64,000 nt of DNA from the NCBI GenBank assembly GCA_041395665.1, contig JAWLAB010000001.1, positions 1-64,000 on the forward strand, written 5' to 3'. The translations under genes were made by a program, and so were the position numbers. Of the stretch, positions 8,673 through 16,028 are shown piece by piece. Positions within the stretch are counted from its first letter, which is position 1. Each line of letters opens with the position of its first letter. The stretch comes from Pseudomonadales bacterium. GTDB taxonomy: Bacteria > Pseudomonadota > Gammaproteobacteria > Pseudomonadales > UBA7239. The notes under the pieces are model-generated. The model saw only the letters and a program-made list of their open reading frames with translations. It had not been told where the DNA came from and did no database searches.

Positions 8673-9725
8673 ATGGCGAGCACCTTTCAATTTTCGAAAG
8701 CTGTGCTCGCTTGGTTTAATAAATCTGGTCGCAAACATCTCCCTTGGCAACAAGACATCACAGCTTATCGCGTGTGGTTGTCTGAAATCATGTTGCAGCA
8801 GACGCAAGTCAATACCGTCATTCCCTACTTCGAAAAATTTGTCGCGAAATTTCCTGATATTCACGCGCTTGCCGCCGCGAAACAGGATGATGTTTTAGCC
8901 TTGTGGACAGGCTTGGGCTACTACTCTCGCGCACGCAATTTGCATCGCACAGCACAAATACTCAACAACGACTATCACGGTATTTTTCCTGATGATGTTG
9001 AAACACTGAGTTCACTCCCTGGCATTGGTCGATCAACTGCCGCTGCCATTATTTCTATTGCCTACCAAAAACGCGCAGCTATTTTGGATGGCAATGTCAA
9101 ACGCGTACTAGCACGCTTTCACGCAATTGATGGCTGGCCAAGTGAAACTGCTGTCGCAAAAAAATTATGGCAGCACGCCGAAGAACACACACCTAAAAAT
9201 CGCTGTGGCGATTACACGCAGGCAATGATGGATTTAGGCGCAACCGTTTGTACACGCACAAAACCGCGCTGCGCACATTGCCCCTTACAAAAGCAATGTA
9301 TTGCCTACAAAGAAGATGCAGTTGCGCTCTATCCAGGAAAAAAAATAAAAAAAACATTACCTATCAAAAGCGTCAACATGCTGATGATTCGCAATAAAAA
9401 AGGTGAGGTATTGCTACAGCAACGCGCACCAACCGGTTTGTGGGGCTGGCTGTGGTGCTTACCTGAAAGCGCATCACTAAAAAATGCCGAAAGCATGTGT
9501 CAAACACTGTGCGGGCAAGAACCGAGTACAACAAAAATCTGGTCGAGCTGGCGACACAGCTTTAGTCATTTTCATCTCGATATCACGCCGATATTGTTAA
9601 ATGTGAACACAAAGTCATCTTCGGTTACTGAAGAAAATTTACGCTGGTTACACCCGAGCCAAGTTGAAACATTAGGCGTACCCGCTCCTACTGCACGCCT
9701 ACTCGCACAACTAGCGGCGTGTTAA
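8673..9725 (+). CDS. mutY: A/G-specific adenine glycosylase MutY
   Basis: MutY removes adenine mispaired with 8-oxoguanine. The 350 residues show catalytic Glu38 (LSEIMLQQTQV), the helix-hairpin-helix LPGIGRSTAAAI near 115-126, Asp139 (ILDGNVKRVLARF), and a [4Fe-4S] loop with Cys193, Cys200, Cys203 and Cys209 in C-x6-C-x2-C-x5-C spacing. A C-terminal NUDIX-like domain that recognises 8-oxoG spans about 235-345. It is followed by yggX, a pairing seen in many gammaproteobacteria that links oxidative DNA repair with iron-sulfur protection. Confidence 0.97.
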   Translation: MASTFQFSKAVLAWFNKSGRKHLPWQQDITAYRVWLSEIMLQQTQVNTVIPYFEKFVAKFPDIHALAAAKQDDVLALWTGLGYYSRARNLHRTAQILNNDYHGIFPDDVETLSSLPGIGRSTAAAIISIAYQKRAAILDGNVKRVLARFHAIDGWPSETAVAKKLWQHAEEHTPKNRCGDYTQAMMDLGATVCTRTKPRCAHCPLQKQCIAYKEDAVALYPGKKIKKTLPIKSVNMLMIRNKKGEVLLQQRAPTGLWGWLWCLPESASLKNAESMCQTLCGQEPSTTKIWSSWRHSFSHFHLDITPILLNVNTKSSSVTEENLRWLHPSQVETLGVPAPTARLLAQLAAC

Positions 9726-9756
9726 AATCTCACACGAATTGACAAGGGTGATCGCT

Positions 9757-10029
9757 GTGTCTCGGACTGTTTTTTGCTGCAAATATCAAAAGGAAATGGA
9801 AGGTTTGGATAAACCGCCCTTCCCTGGCCCTAAAGGCTTGGCATTGTTTGAGTCTGTCTCTAAACAAGCGTGGCAAGAGTGGATTGCCCATCAAACCATG
9901 CTCATCAACGAAAAGAAATTGAACATGATGGACATGACCGCGCGTACTTATTTAGCCGAGCAGCGCGATTTGTTTTTCAGCGGCGATACCTTCGATCAAG
10001 CCGAAGGCTATACCCCGCCTTCCGCCTAA
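9757..10029 (+). CDS. yggX: Probable Fe(2+)-trafficking protein YggX
   Basis: A 90-residue YggX homologue, implicated in protecting iron-sulfur clusters from oxidative damage. The conserved core TMLINEKKLNMMDMTARTYL and the C-terminal EGYTP motif are clear. GTG at 9757 gives the expected N-terminus (V/M)SRTVFC with an AAGGG ribosome-binding site; an in-frame TTG 18 bases upstream is not needed. The conserved N-terminal cysteine is present, followed by a second one (FCCKYQKE). It is downstream of mutY. Confidence 0.93.
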   Translation: MSRTVFCCKYQKEMEGLDKPPFPGPKGLALFESVSKQAWQEWIAHQTMLINEKKLNMMDMTARTYLAEQRDLFFSGDTFDQAEGYTPPSA

Positions 10030-10041
10030 TGCGTTTTTGCC

Positions 10042-10070
10042 TTGACCTCTTAGCACTCAGCGAGTTTAAT
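10042..10070 (+). promoter_or_regulatory. Predicted promoter of tRNA-Phe
   Basis: TTGACC (10042-10047), exactly 17 bases, then TTTAAT (10065-10070), followed by an ACGCGTCC discriminator and the tRNA 15 bases downstream of the -10 box. Spacing and discriminator are typical of stable-RNA promoters. Confidence 0.7.
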
Positions 10071-10084
10071 ACGCGTCCTTTCAC

Positions 10085-10160
10085 GGCCAGATAGCTCAGT
10101 CGGTAGAGCAAGGGATTGAAAATCCCTGTGTCCACAGTTCGATTCTGTGTCTGGCCACCA
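10085..10160 (+). tRNA. tRNA-Phe (anticodon GAA)
   Basis: A complete 76-base cloverleaf: acceptor GGCCAGA/TCTGGCC, D arm GCTC...GAGC with AGTCGGT loop, anticodon stem AGGGA/TCCCT with loop TTGAAAA (anticodon GAA), variable loop GTGTC, and T arm CACAG/CTGTG with loop TTCGATT. The 3' CCA is encoded. It is a single-copy unit with its own promoter and terminator. Confidence 0.98.
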
Positions 10161-10166
10161 TCTTGC

Positions 10167-10195
10167 AAACGCCCAGCCTCCCGCTGGGCGTTTTT
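10167..10195 (+). terminator. Terminator after tRNA-Phe
   Basis: An 11-bp perfect stem AAACGCCCAGC (10167-10177) with GCTGGGCGTTT (10183-10193), five-base loop, and a T5 run at 10191-10195. It lies 6 bases after the tRNA CCA. It may also partly end the converging rcnA transcript. Confidence 0.92.
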
Positions 10196-10211
10196 GTTTC
10201 TGCAGATGTTT

Positions 10212-11033
10212 TTACCCCAGCATTCCCAACCCATGCAGACCGCTGTAGCCCATGTACGCGCCGACGATCAGTATCAAAATTCCTGAAAAATAAGGCGCTT
10301 TCTGTGCGAAGCTACCAAAGCCGTTCCAGCGACTGGAAACATGTTTCACACTCAAAGCTGCTAAAACGCCGGATGCCGTTAAGGTAAGCGCGAGGCCCAC
10401 GCTAAAACACAGTACCAACACCGCACCGAGTGCAATTTTTTTCAGGTGCAGGCACAGCAGCAGAACCGTAATGGAGGCGGGGCAAGGCAACAAACCTCCC
10501 GTTAAGCCAAACAGGATGATTTGACCCGTGGTGACTTGGCGATTGGCGAAGCGGTGACGAATATCGTTGGCGTGCATGAGTTCATGGGGATCTTTGCAGT
10601 TTGCCACCATCGACTCAAAGGCATCCGGCGCTTTTTCTGCGTGCTTATGCGCATGGCCGTGACAAGAACTCCCCGCATCGCCTTTGCTAGTCGATTGAAA
10701 CTTGCGCGTGCGCCAAATCATCCACACCGCCAACACCATAATCACCACAGCGGAAGCTACTTGAAAATAAGGCTCCGTGGTTTCTGCGTTCCAATTTTGA
10801 CCGAAATACAGCCCAGCCATTGCCACCAACCACACCACCGCTGTGTGCGAAATCGTTGCCGACAAACCCAACAACAATGCCTGCGCCAGCGTACCGCGCA
10901 CAGCAATAATGAAAGCCGCCATCATGGTTTTGGAATGCCCGGGCTCCAAACCGTGCAATGCACCGAGCGCGATGGCTGTAGGAACGAAAAACCACGCATT
11001 ACCCTGCTGTAATAAAGTCGAAAACTCTGTCAT
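10212..11033 (-). CDS. rcnA: Nickel/cobalt efflux transporter, RcnA-like (NicO family)
   Basis: A 273-residue inner-membrane metal exporter of the NicO/RcnA family. The family signature HGLEPGHSK lies in the first membrane segment (residues ~28-36), and GGLLPCPASITVLLL near 190 is the second conserved motif. About six membrane segments flank a cytoplasmic loop with a short histidine cluster (CHGHAHKHAEK near residue 125). It is 8 bp downstream of a metal-sensing repressor gene, so the two form an efflux unit. Substrate is probably Ni(II) and/or Co(II) by family; it is not proved by sequence. Confidence 0.9.
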   Translation of the reverse strand: MTEFSTLLQQGNAWFFVPTAIALGALHGLEPGHSKTMMAAFIIAVRGTLAQALLLGLSATISHTAVVWLVAMAGLYFGQNWNAETTEPYFQVASAVVIMVLAVWMIWRTRKFQSTSKGDAGSSCHGHAHKHAEKAPDAFESMVANCKDPHELMHANDIRHRFANRQVTTGQIILFGLTGGLLPCPASITVLLLCLHLKKIALGAVLVLCFSVGLALTLTASGVLAALSVKHVSSRWNGFGSFAQKAPYFSGILILIVGAYMGYSGLHGLGMLG

Positions 11034-11041
11034 AGCAACCT

Positions 11042-11311
11042 CTACAAATACTTGGTGATGGCTTTGAACTCACGCACGGTCTCTGTGGCATTTTGCGTGC
11101 CTTCCCGCACGGCTTGCTCCAAGCAATGGTCAATGTGGTCATGTACCAGTACGCGTTTGGCGTTGCCAATCGCACTTTGTACGGCCTGCATTTGTTGGGC
11201 GATATCCAAGCAGGGGCGATCTTGCTCCAGCATCACGATGATGCTTCGAAGATGCCCTTCCGCCCGCTTCAAACGCTTGATGATGTCTGGATGCTCTGTG
11301 TGTGCACTCAT
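11042..11311 (-). CDS. Metal-sensing repressor, CsoR/RcnR/FrmR family
   Basis: An 89-residue all-helical DUF156 repressor, expected to release DNA on binding metal and derepress the adjacent rcnA-type pump. The likely metal ligands are Cys34 (DRPCLDIAQQ), His59 (VHDHIDHC) and Cys63. This C-x24-H-x3-C spacing is that of CsoR and InrS rather than the Cys-His-His set of RcnR. Extra N-terminal histidines (His4, His7) could complete a nickel site as in InrS. A strong AAGGAGG ribosome-binding site precedes the ATG, and a palindrome at 11327-11348 is the likely operator. Metal identity is inferred from the neighbouring pump. Confidence 0.9.
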   Translation of the reverse strand: MSAHTEHPDIIKRLKRAEGHLRSIIVMLEQDRPCLDIAQQMQAVQSAIGNAKRVLVHDHIDHCLEQAVREGTQNATETVREFKAITKYL

Positions 11312-11326
11312 CAGCTCTGCCTCCTT

Positions 11327-11348
11327 ATCCTATCCTGTAGGGTAGGAT
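11327..11348. promoter_or_regulatory. Palindromic operator candidate for the CsoR/RcnR-like repressor
   Basis: ATCCTATCCTGTAGGGTAGG plus AT is a near-perfect inverted repeat: 9 of 11 base pairs match, with ATCCTA/TAGGAT outer arms. It lies 16 bp upstream of the repressor start codon. On the minus strand it begins at a possible -10 box (TAATAT, 11347-11352), with a possible -35 TTGTGG (11371-11376) 18 bases further up, so binding would block transcription start. G/C-tract palindromes of this size are usual for CsoR-family proteins. Confidence 0.65.
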
Positions 11349-11416
11349 ATTAAAGCATTGTCGATGCCGGCCACAAGGAGCGCGAAAAAATACTGGGAAC
11401 GCAAAACAGCGAGGCG

Positions 11417-11435
11417 GCATCTAATGAGTAGATGC
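11417..11435 (+). other. Hairpin in the leader of the 11507 gene
   Basis: A perfect 7-bp stem GCATCTA (11417-11423) with TAGATGC (11429-11435) and a five-base loop lies about 70 bp upstream of the small membrane protein gene. No T tract follows directly, so it is not a clear terminator. It could be a regulatory element or a dyad for a DNA-binding protein; function unknown. Confidence 0.35.
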
Positions 11436-11506
11436 TGTTGGTTTTATTGCAACCTCAACAACATCGCCGTGTTTTGTTTTATTGTTTTTAGAAAAAGGAG
11501 ATTGTC

Positions 11507-11845
11507 ATGTTGACTTATGCTTTGCTGGTTTTTGCTGTCGCCGCTGTAGGCGGTTTGATTTTAGCAGCGCATGTTTTGCGCGATCGTTTTGCACCTTGGG
11601 CGCTGTCACTGCTTCATGCACTACTCGGCGCAACGGGATTGATTTTATTGATTGCTGTTCTGTTACAAGGTGCTGCACCTCAACGCGTTTTAGCGGCATT
11701 TGCGTTATTTCTTGTCGCTGCGTTAGGCGGTTTTTTTCTGGCTTCTTTCCACTTGCGAAAAAAATTACCTCCTAAAGCGATTGTGATCGTACACGCAGGG
11801 CTGGCTGTTACCGGTTTTCTTACACTACTCAGTGTTGTGGTGTAG
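11507..11845 (+). CDS. Small four-segment membrane protein, unknown function
   Basis: No family recognised. The 112 residues form about four hydrophobic helices (roughly 3-24, 30-55, 60-82, 90-111) joined by short charged loops (HVLRDRFAPWAL, HLRKKLPPKAI). The first and third helices and the loops after them look alike, suggesting an internal duplication (LILAAHVLRDRFAPW versus FFLASFHLRKKLPPK). It has a strong AAAAGGAG ribosome-binding site. It ends 2 bp before the DUF2231-like gene, and both precede an ECF sigma factor, so the three may form one transcript. Confidence 0.75.
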   Translation: MLTYALLVFAVAAVGGLILAAHVLRDRFAPWALSLLHALLGATGLILLIAVLLQGAAPQRVLAAFALFLVAALGGFFLASFHLRKKLPPKAIVIVHAGLAVTGFLTLLSVVV

Positions 11846-11847
11846 TG

Positions 11848-12210
11848 ATGCGCCATCCACTGCACCCTGCACTCGTCCACTTTCCCATCGCGTGTTGGTC
11901 ACTGGCTGTTGGTGCGGATTTTGCCAGCCTATGGATAGGAGAACAGGTGTGTCAGTGGTGTAGCGGTTTATTAGCATTAGGATGCGCAATGTCACTCGTT
12001 GCAGCCACTGCTGGCTTGGTTGAATTAGCGCGCATACCTGATGGTGATGCTTTGCGTGATACTTATTGGCATATGAGCGTCATGCTTATCGCGTTAACAC
12101 TGTTTAGCTTGCGTTTATTTTTACGGCTTGATCAATTGCATCCGTTAGCACCGAACACTTTATCTCTGCTATTGGATACAGCAGGGTTTACCGCGTTAGC
12201 TATTGGATGA
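11848..12210 (+). CDS. DUF2231-like membrane protein, ended early by an in-frame TGA
   Basis: The N-terminus RHPLHPALVHFPIACWSLAV matches the DUF2231 family of small heme- or redox-associated membrane proteins of uncertain role; about four membrane segments follow. The frame ends at TGA (12208-12210) after 120 residues. Without that codon it continues WLGVKLVYGYGIGQQ to a stop at 12256-12258, which is the usual C-terminal end of this family (a glycine-tryptophan-leucine-glycine turn and LVY..G.G). The stop is therefore probably a nonsense change (for example GGA to TGA) or a sequence error. ATG at 11848 is preferred; a GTG lies one codon earlier, overlapping the upstream stop. Confidence 0.75.
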   Translation: MRHPLHPALVHFPIACWSLAVGADFASLWIGEQVCQWCSGLLALGCAMSLVAATAGLVELARIPDGDALRDTYWHMSVMLIALTLFSLRLFLRLDQLHPLAPNTLSLLLDTAGFTALAIG

Positions 12211-12282
12211 TGGCTCGGTGTTAAATTGGTTTATGGTTACGGCATTGGGCAACAGTGATGCTGCCCATCTAAGGAGTGCGTT

Positions 12283-13014
12283 ATGTCATCGGCTCATCAA
12301 TCCATCACTGCCATAAAAAAAGATACTTCTGACGAGGTATTGGTTTCTTTGGCAATAAAAGGCAGTGAGGTTGCATTTGAATATTTAATGCGTCGCTATA
12401 ACCAACGCTTATTTCGTATTGCACGCAGCATCTTAAAAAATGATGCCGATGCCGAAGACGCTGTACAAAATAGCTATATTCACGCTTGGCGTTCACTCGA
12501 TAGTTTTCAATTTCATGCGCAATTATCCACATGGTTAGCGCGCATTGTTGTCAATGAGTCACTGGGGCGCATACGAAAGAGTGCGAAAGCACAAATCATT
12601 TCTCTTGATGCAAAACAGGATAGTCAGCTAGACACAAAAGCCTTGGATGACAGCTATCAATTAGCCATTGATACCGAACGGCAACCCGAGCACTTAGCCA
12701 TGAGAACAGAGCTACGAAAAATTATTGAGGCCTATATCGACACACTGCCAGACAGTTTTCGTACGGTATTTGTGATGCGCGCGCTTGAAGAAATGAGTGT
12801 TGAAGAAGTTGCTCACGCGCTTGATATTCCAGAATCAACCGTCAAAACGCGATTCTTTAGAGCGCGCAGTCTGCTGCGCGAAAAAATAGCGACAAAAATT
12901 GATCTAACCATGGAAGATGCTTTTTCATTTGCTGGTGATCGCTGTGACCGTATTGTTACCCACACACTCTCTCGCGCTCGCAATGAAGGGTTTATAAAAC
13001 AAACCGATGGCTAA
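12283..13014 (+). CDS. ECF-type RNA polymerase sigma factor
   Basis: A 243-residue group IV sigma factor. Region 2 (about 35-105) includes YNQRLFRIARSIL and DAEDAVQNSYIHAW for -10 recognition. Region 4 (about 170-225) has LPDSFRTVFVMRALEEMSVE and the helix-turn-helix ALDIPESTVKTRFFRARSLL. A C-terminal extension of about 35 residues carries FAGDRCDRIV, a motif I recall from a subset of proteobacterial ECF factors. The start has an AAGGAG ribosome-binding site. No anti-sigma gene is adjacent in a clear form; the two small membrane proteins upstream are the only candidates. Target genes unknown. Confidence 0.9.
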   Translation: MSSAHQSITAIKKDTSDEVLVSLAIKGSEVAFEYLMRRYNQRLFRIARSILKNDADAEDAVQNSYIHAWRSLDSFQFHAQLSTWLARIVVNESLGRIRKSAKAQIISLDAKQDSQLDTKALDDSYQLAIDTERQPEHLAMRTELRKIIEAYIDTLPDSFRTVFVMRALEEMSVEEVAHALDIPESTVKTRFFRARSLLREKIATKIDLTMEDAFSFAGDRCDRIVTHTLSRARNEGFIKQTDG

Positions 13015-13653
13015 TCACGCGCCAGAGGAAAGCAATTTTCTACTCTGCTCAGCCGATGCGCGGGAGGCAACTCGATCAAACCACGGCGTGATTTTTTTTA
13101 GCTTTCGATCAAAAGCTTGATTAACACCAACGCCAAAATCCAACCACACATACAACCAAATATCGGCTACGCTAAATCGTTCACCACATAAATAAGGCGC
13201 ATCGCCCATCATGTTATCCAACCAAGCCAAACGATCTTGCGCGACTCGCTTCAAACCATCAGCAGATTCCGGCACAACAGGAATGCGTGATTCAAAACGC
13301 GGTAAACCTTCCGCGTAGTGATACGCGTTATGTATAAACTCTGTAATGTTGAGCTCAACACGCCGCCACCATTGTCGCGTTTCTGCGCGCTGTGCAGGCG
13401 TTGCACCAATCAACACCGGTGTTGGAAACTTTTCTTCCAGATATTCAGCAATTGCTACAGATTCTGTTAACACACTGCCATCATCAGAACGCAAAGCAGG
13501 TGTTTGCCCTGCAGGATTGATCGCTAAATAGTCTGCCTGACGATTTTCGCCCACCATCACATCAATCGTCACTGCAGGAATTTGTAACTGCTTTTCCAAG
13601 AGAAACATTCGTAAGCAACGCGGCGCTGGGCTGTGTGCATCGTAAATCAACAT
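13015..13653 (-). CDS. Glutathione S-transferase family protein
   Basis: A 212-residue GST with an N-terminal thioredoxin-like domain (about 1-80; NPAGQTPALRSDDGSVLTES holds the cis-proline and the glutathione gamma-glutamyl contact) and a helical C-terminal domain (about 90-205; GERFSVADIWLYVWLDF is the conserved folding motif). Substrate unknown; detoxification or reductive roles are usual. Its stop codon directly abuts that of the ECF sigma gene, tail to tail with zero spacing. Confidence 0.88.
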   Translation of the reverse strand: MLIYDAHSPAPRCLRMFLLEKQLQIPAVTIDVMVGENRQADYLAINPAGQTPALRSDDGSVLTESVAIAEYLEEKFPTPVLIGATPAQRAETRQWWRRVELNITEFIHNAYHYAEGLPRFESRIPVVPESADGLKRVAQDRLAWLDNMMGDAPYLCGERFSVADIWLYVWLDFGVGVNQAFDRKLKKITPWFDRVASRASAEQSRKLLSSGA

Positions 13654-13770
13654 AAAATCTCTCCTAGAAAATGTAAAACCTGCGTCATTTTGCTGAGATG
13701 AATTTCTGATTTTTTCTCTCGTAGAAGCCTAGAATACACCTGTTACATAGCGCAAATGTGTGGAGGTTTT

Positions 13771-14961
13771 ATGCAGGTGATCGACAAACGCAAAGCCATG
13801 GCGATTCCTCCCTTTTTTCGTCTCGGTTTTCGCCCGTTTTTCTTGCTGAGCGCATTGCTCGCGTTAATCGCTATTCCACTGTGGATAGGCGCATTTTTGG
13901 GTGGCTGGGCTTTCCCTACTCCAACAGGTGGCTGGTTGGCGTGGCATCGTCATGAAATGGTGTTTGGTTTTGCTGGCGGTGTGATTGCTGGCTTTTTGCT
14001 GACTGCCGTACAAACTTGGACGGGGCAGCCGAGTTTGTCGGGTAAGCCGCTCGCGGTGTTGGTGGTGTTGTGGCTGCTTGCGCGTTTCAGCTGGTGGCTG
14101 CCGTCTGCCATCCCGCTATTGCTATTGAATGTGCTGTTTTTACTCGCAGTCGCCGTCGCGATGGCACGGATGCTGTGGGCGGTGAAGCAAAATCGCAATT
14201 ACCCTATCGCCGTGGTGTTGCTGCTACTCACCGTCGCTGATGCGCTCACGCTCTGCGGTGTAGTGCAAAGTAACGATGCATGGCAACGCCAAGGCAGCTT
14301 GGCGGCGGTGTGGTTAGTGACGGCGATGATTACGCTGATCGGCGGGCGCGTAATTCCTTTTTTCACTTTTCGCGGCTTAGGTAAAACAGAGCAAGTTTCT
14401 GCGTGGGCATGGCTGGATTGGTCGCTGCTGATTGGCACGGTACTAGCTGCAGCAACCACCGCAATCGGTTGGCTGATGCAGGGCGCGCACGCTGCCAGTG
14501 GTGCGCTGTTTTTATTGCTCGGTATTGGGCACAGCATCCGCATTGCGCGCTGGTTTGATGCCGGTTTACTGCGCGTGCCGCTGTTGTGGTCTTTGTACTT
14601 GGCTTACGCGTGGCTGATTGTCGCTTGCTTCGGCTTGGCGCTGTGGGCGTTTGGCTTTGGCGTGCCAGAAGGGCAAGCGCTGCACGCGCTCACGGTTGGC
14701 GCAATAGGTGGTTTGATTTTAGCGATGATGGCGCGCGTGTCTCTCGGCCATACCGGTCGCGCACTCGAGCTACCGAAAGGTTTTTTTATTGCTTTTGTGT
14801 TGTTGAATGTCGCCACATTACTGCGCGTTATAGGCCCCTCTTTTGTTTATACCACCGCAATGTGGCTCGCCGCCCTTGCTTGGAGCTTGGCATTTGTGCA
14901 GTTTGCTTGGGTGTATGGTCCCATGCTGTGCAAAACACGCGTTGACGGTCACCCTGGCTAA
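13771..14961 (+). CDS. nnrS: NnrS family heme/copper membrane protein
   Basis: A 396-residue protein with about twelve membrane segments, matching NnrS, which in other bacteria relieves nitric-oxide stress. Conserved features include PPFFRLGFRPFFLLSA at the N-terminus, WHRHEMVFGFAGGVIAGFLL, GGRVIPFFTFRGLG and MMARVSLGHTGR, where histidines probably bind heme or copper. ATG at 13771 follows GGAGG directly and is preferred over the in-frame upstream ATG at 13756. The next gene is a CopD-like membrane protein 14 bp downstream. Confidence 0.9.
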   Translation: MQVIDKRKAMAIPPFFRLGFRPFFLLSALLALIAIPLWIGAFLGGWAFPTPTGGWLAWHRHEMVFGFAGGVIAGFLLTAVQTWTGQPSLSGKPLAVLVVLWLLARFSWWLPSAIPLLLLNVLFLLAVAVAMARMLWAVKQNRNYPIAVVLLLLTVADALTLCGVVQSNDAWQRQGSLAAVWLVTAMITLIGGRVIPFFTFRGLGKTEQVSAWAWLDWSLLIGTVLAAATTAIGWLMQGAHAASGALFLLLGIGHSIRIARWFDAGLLRVPLLWSLYLAYAWLIVACFGLALWAFGFGVPEGQALHALTVGAIGGLILAMMARVSLGHTGRALELPKGFFIAFVLLNVATLLRVIGPSFVYTTAMWLAALAWSLAFVQFAWVYGPMLCKTRVDGHPG

Positions 14962-14975
14962 AAGGCGATAACACA

Positions 14976-15419
14976 ATGACTTATATGTGGTTACAACTGA
15001 TTCACCTCACTGCCGCTGCCTTTTTTATTGGCGGTGTTTTTTTTGAAGTGATGATTATCAGCCGCGCGGCGCGTCAACTGCCACCCGATGCGCGACAACA
15101 ATTTGGCAAAGCTTTTGGTGATCGAGCCAAGCGCATCATGCCGTGGGTCATTTTGGTGCTATTTGCTACAGGCTTAACCATGGCAGGGCATTATTACCGT
15201 GGCGTGTTAGCGCAGCCGCTCAGCAGTAATTTTGGTACGCTGCTGGCACTCAAAATTATTCTAGCATTCAGTGTATTAGGCCATTTTTTGACCGTTATGA
15301 TTCTGATGCGACGCAATCGCCTAACATCAAAAATATCTCATTGGATACACCGCAGCGTACTGTTGCATATGTTTGGCATTTTGTTTCTTGCCAAAGCAAT
15401 GTTTGTGCTGCATTGGTAA
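14976..15419 (+). CDS. CopD-like integral membrane protein
   Basis: A 147-residue protein with four membrane segments. Conserved residues fit CopD-domain or related putative heme/copper membrane proteins: WLQLIHLTAAAFFIGGVFFE at the N-terminus, a histidine in LTMAGHYYRG, LLALKIILAFSVLGHF, and a C-terminal histidine-rich helix. It sits 14 bp after nnrS and is probably co-transcribed. The precise role is unknown; a metal or heme function is inferred from family and neighbour. Confidence 0.7.
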   Translation: MTYMWLQLIHLTAAAFFIGGVFFEVMIISRAARQLPPDARQQFGKAFGDRAKRIMPWVILVLFATGLTMAGHYYRGVLAQPLSSNFGTLLALKIILAFSVLGHFLTVMILMRRNRLTSKISHWIHRSVLLHMFGILFLAKAMFVLHW

Positions 15420-15425
15420 CAATTA

Positions 15426-15998
15426 TCACTGCAAGCGATTTCGACAACGCTCTGGCAACATCCTCAGCAAAGTATCATCGCGCATAAAGTGATGATGAAA
15501 AACGGCCGCAGCAGCATGCAGGCCAATCAAGTAATAACCTAAAACACCGATTGTTTCGTGTATTTCTTTCAGTGTGTGCGCCAAGTCTTTATTAGGTGCT
15601 AACAACGCCGGCAGATGAAAACCAAAAAATGGAATTGGTTTCTCCGCGGCGCTCAACACCAACCACCCCAACAGCGGCATCACCAATAAGAAAGCATACA
15701 GTGCAAGATGCACTAACTTAGCCAACTTTAATTGCCAAACAGGGGGAGCCGGAGTAATTGGTGGCGCCGTTAAAAGTAAGCGTGAAATTAACCGCACTGC
15801 AGTCACACCTAAAACGGTTAATCCCAACATAAAGTGCCACATCTTTAGTGCTTCACGCGGCTCACTACCTTTGGGGTAAATCTCCCGCAACTCAATACAT
15901 GCGTAGACAGCAATCACAAGCAACAGCGTTAACCAATGCAAACTCATGGACAGTGTGTGATAGCGATTACCATTGAAATGACTGTTATTTTTGACCAT
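15426..15998 (-). CDS. Cytochrome b561 family protein
   Basis: A 190-residue four-helix membrane cytochrome of the bacterial b561 family. Candidate heme-axial histidines are in LSMSLHWLTLLLVI (helix 1), ALKMWHFMLGLTVLG (helix 2), HLALYAFLLVMPLLGWLV (helix 3) and LGYYLIGLHAAAAVFHHHF (helix 4). Such proteins move electrons between the quinone pool and oxidants such as superoxide. It converges on the CopD-like gene with a 6-bp gap and has a GGAGAAAATGAG ribosome-binding site. Confidence 0.88.
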   Translation of the reverse strand: MVKNNSHFNGNRYHTLSMSLHWLTLLLVIAVYACIELREIYPKGSEPREALKMWHFMLGLTVLGVTAVRLISRLLLTAPPITPAPPVWQLKLAKLVHLALYAFLLVMPLLGWLVLSAAEKPIPFFGFHLPALLAPNKDLAHTLKEIHETIGVLGYYLIGLHAAAAVFHHHFMRDDTLLRMLPERCRNRLQ

Positions 15999-16028
15999 CT
16001 CATTTTCTCCGTATCAAATCTCAGCACC

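Noticed and set aside
10085..10160. tRNA-Phe as an integration site for a genomic island
   Set aside because: No direct repeat of the tRNA 3' end and no integrase are seen nearby; the genes after it are ordinary chromosomal genes.
10521..11012. Open frame of 163 codons on the plus strand opposite rcnA
   Set aside because: Antisense shadow within rcnA; arginine/histidine-rich, no membrane or other domain.
12208..12210. TGA in the DUF2231 gene as a selenocysteine codon
   Set aside because: The family does not use a cysteine or selenocysteine at this position, no selenocysteine-insertion stem-loop is evident just downstream, and the neighbouring residues fit a small residue such as glycine.
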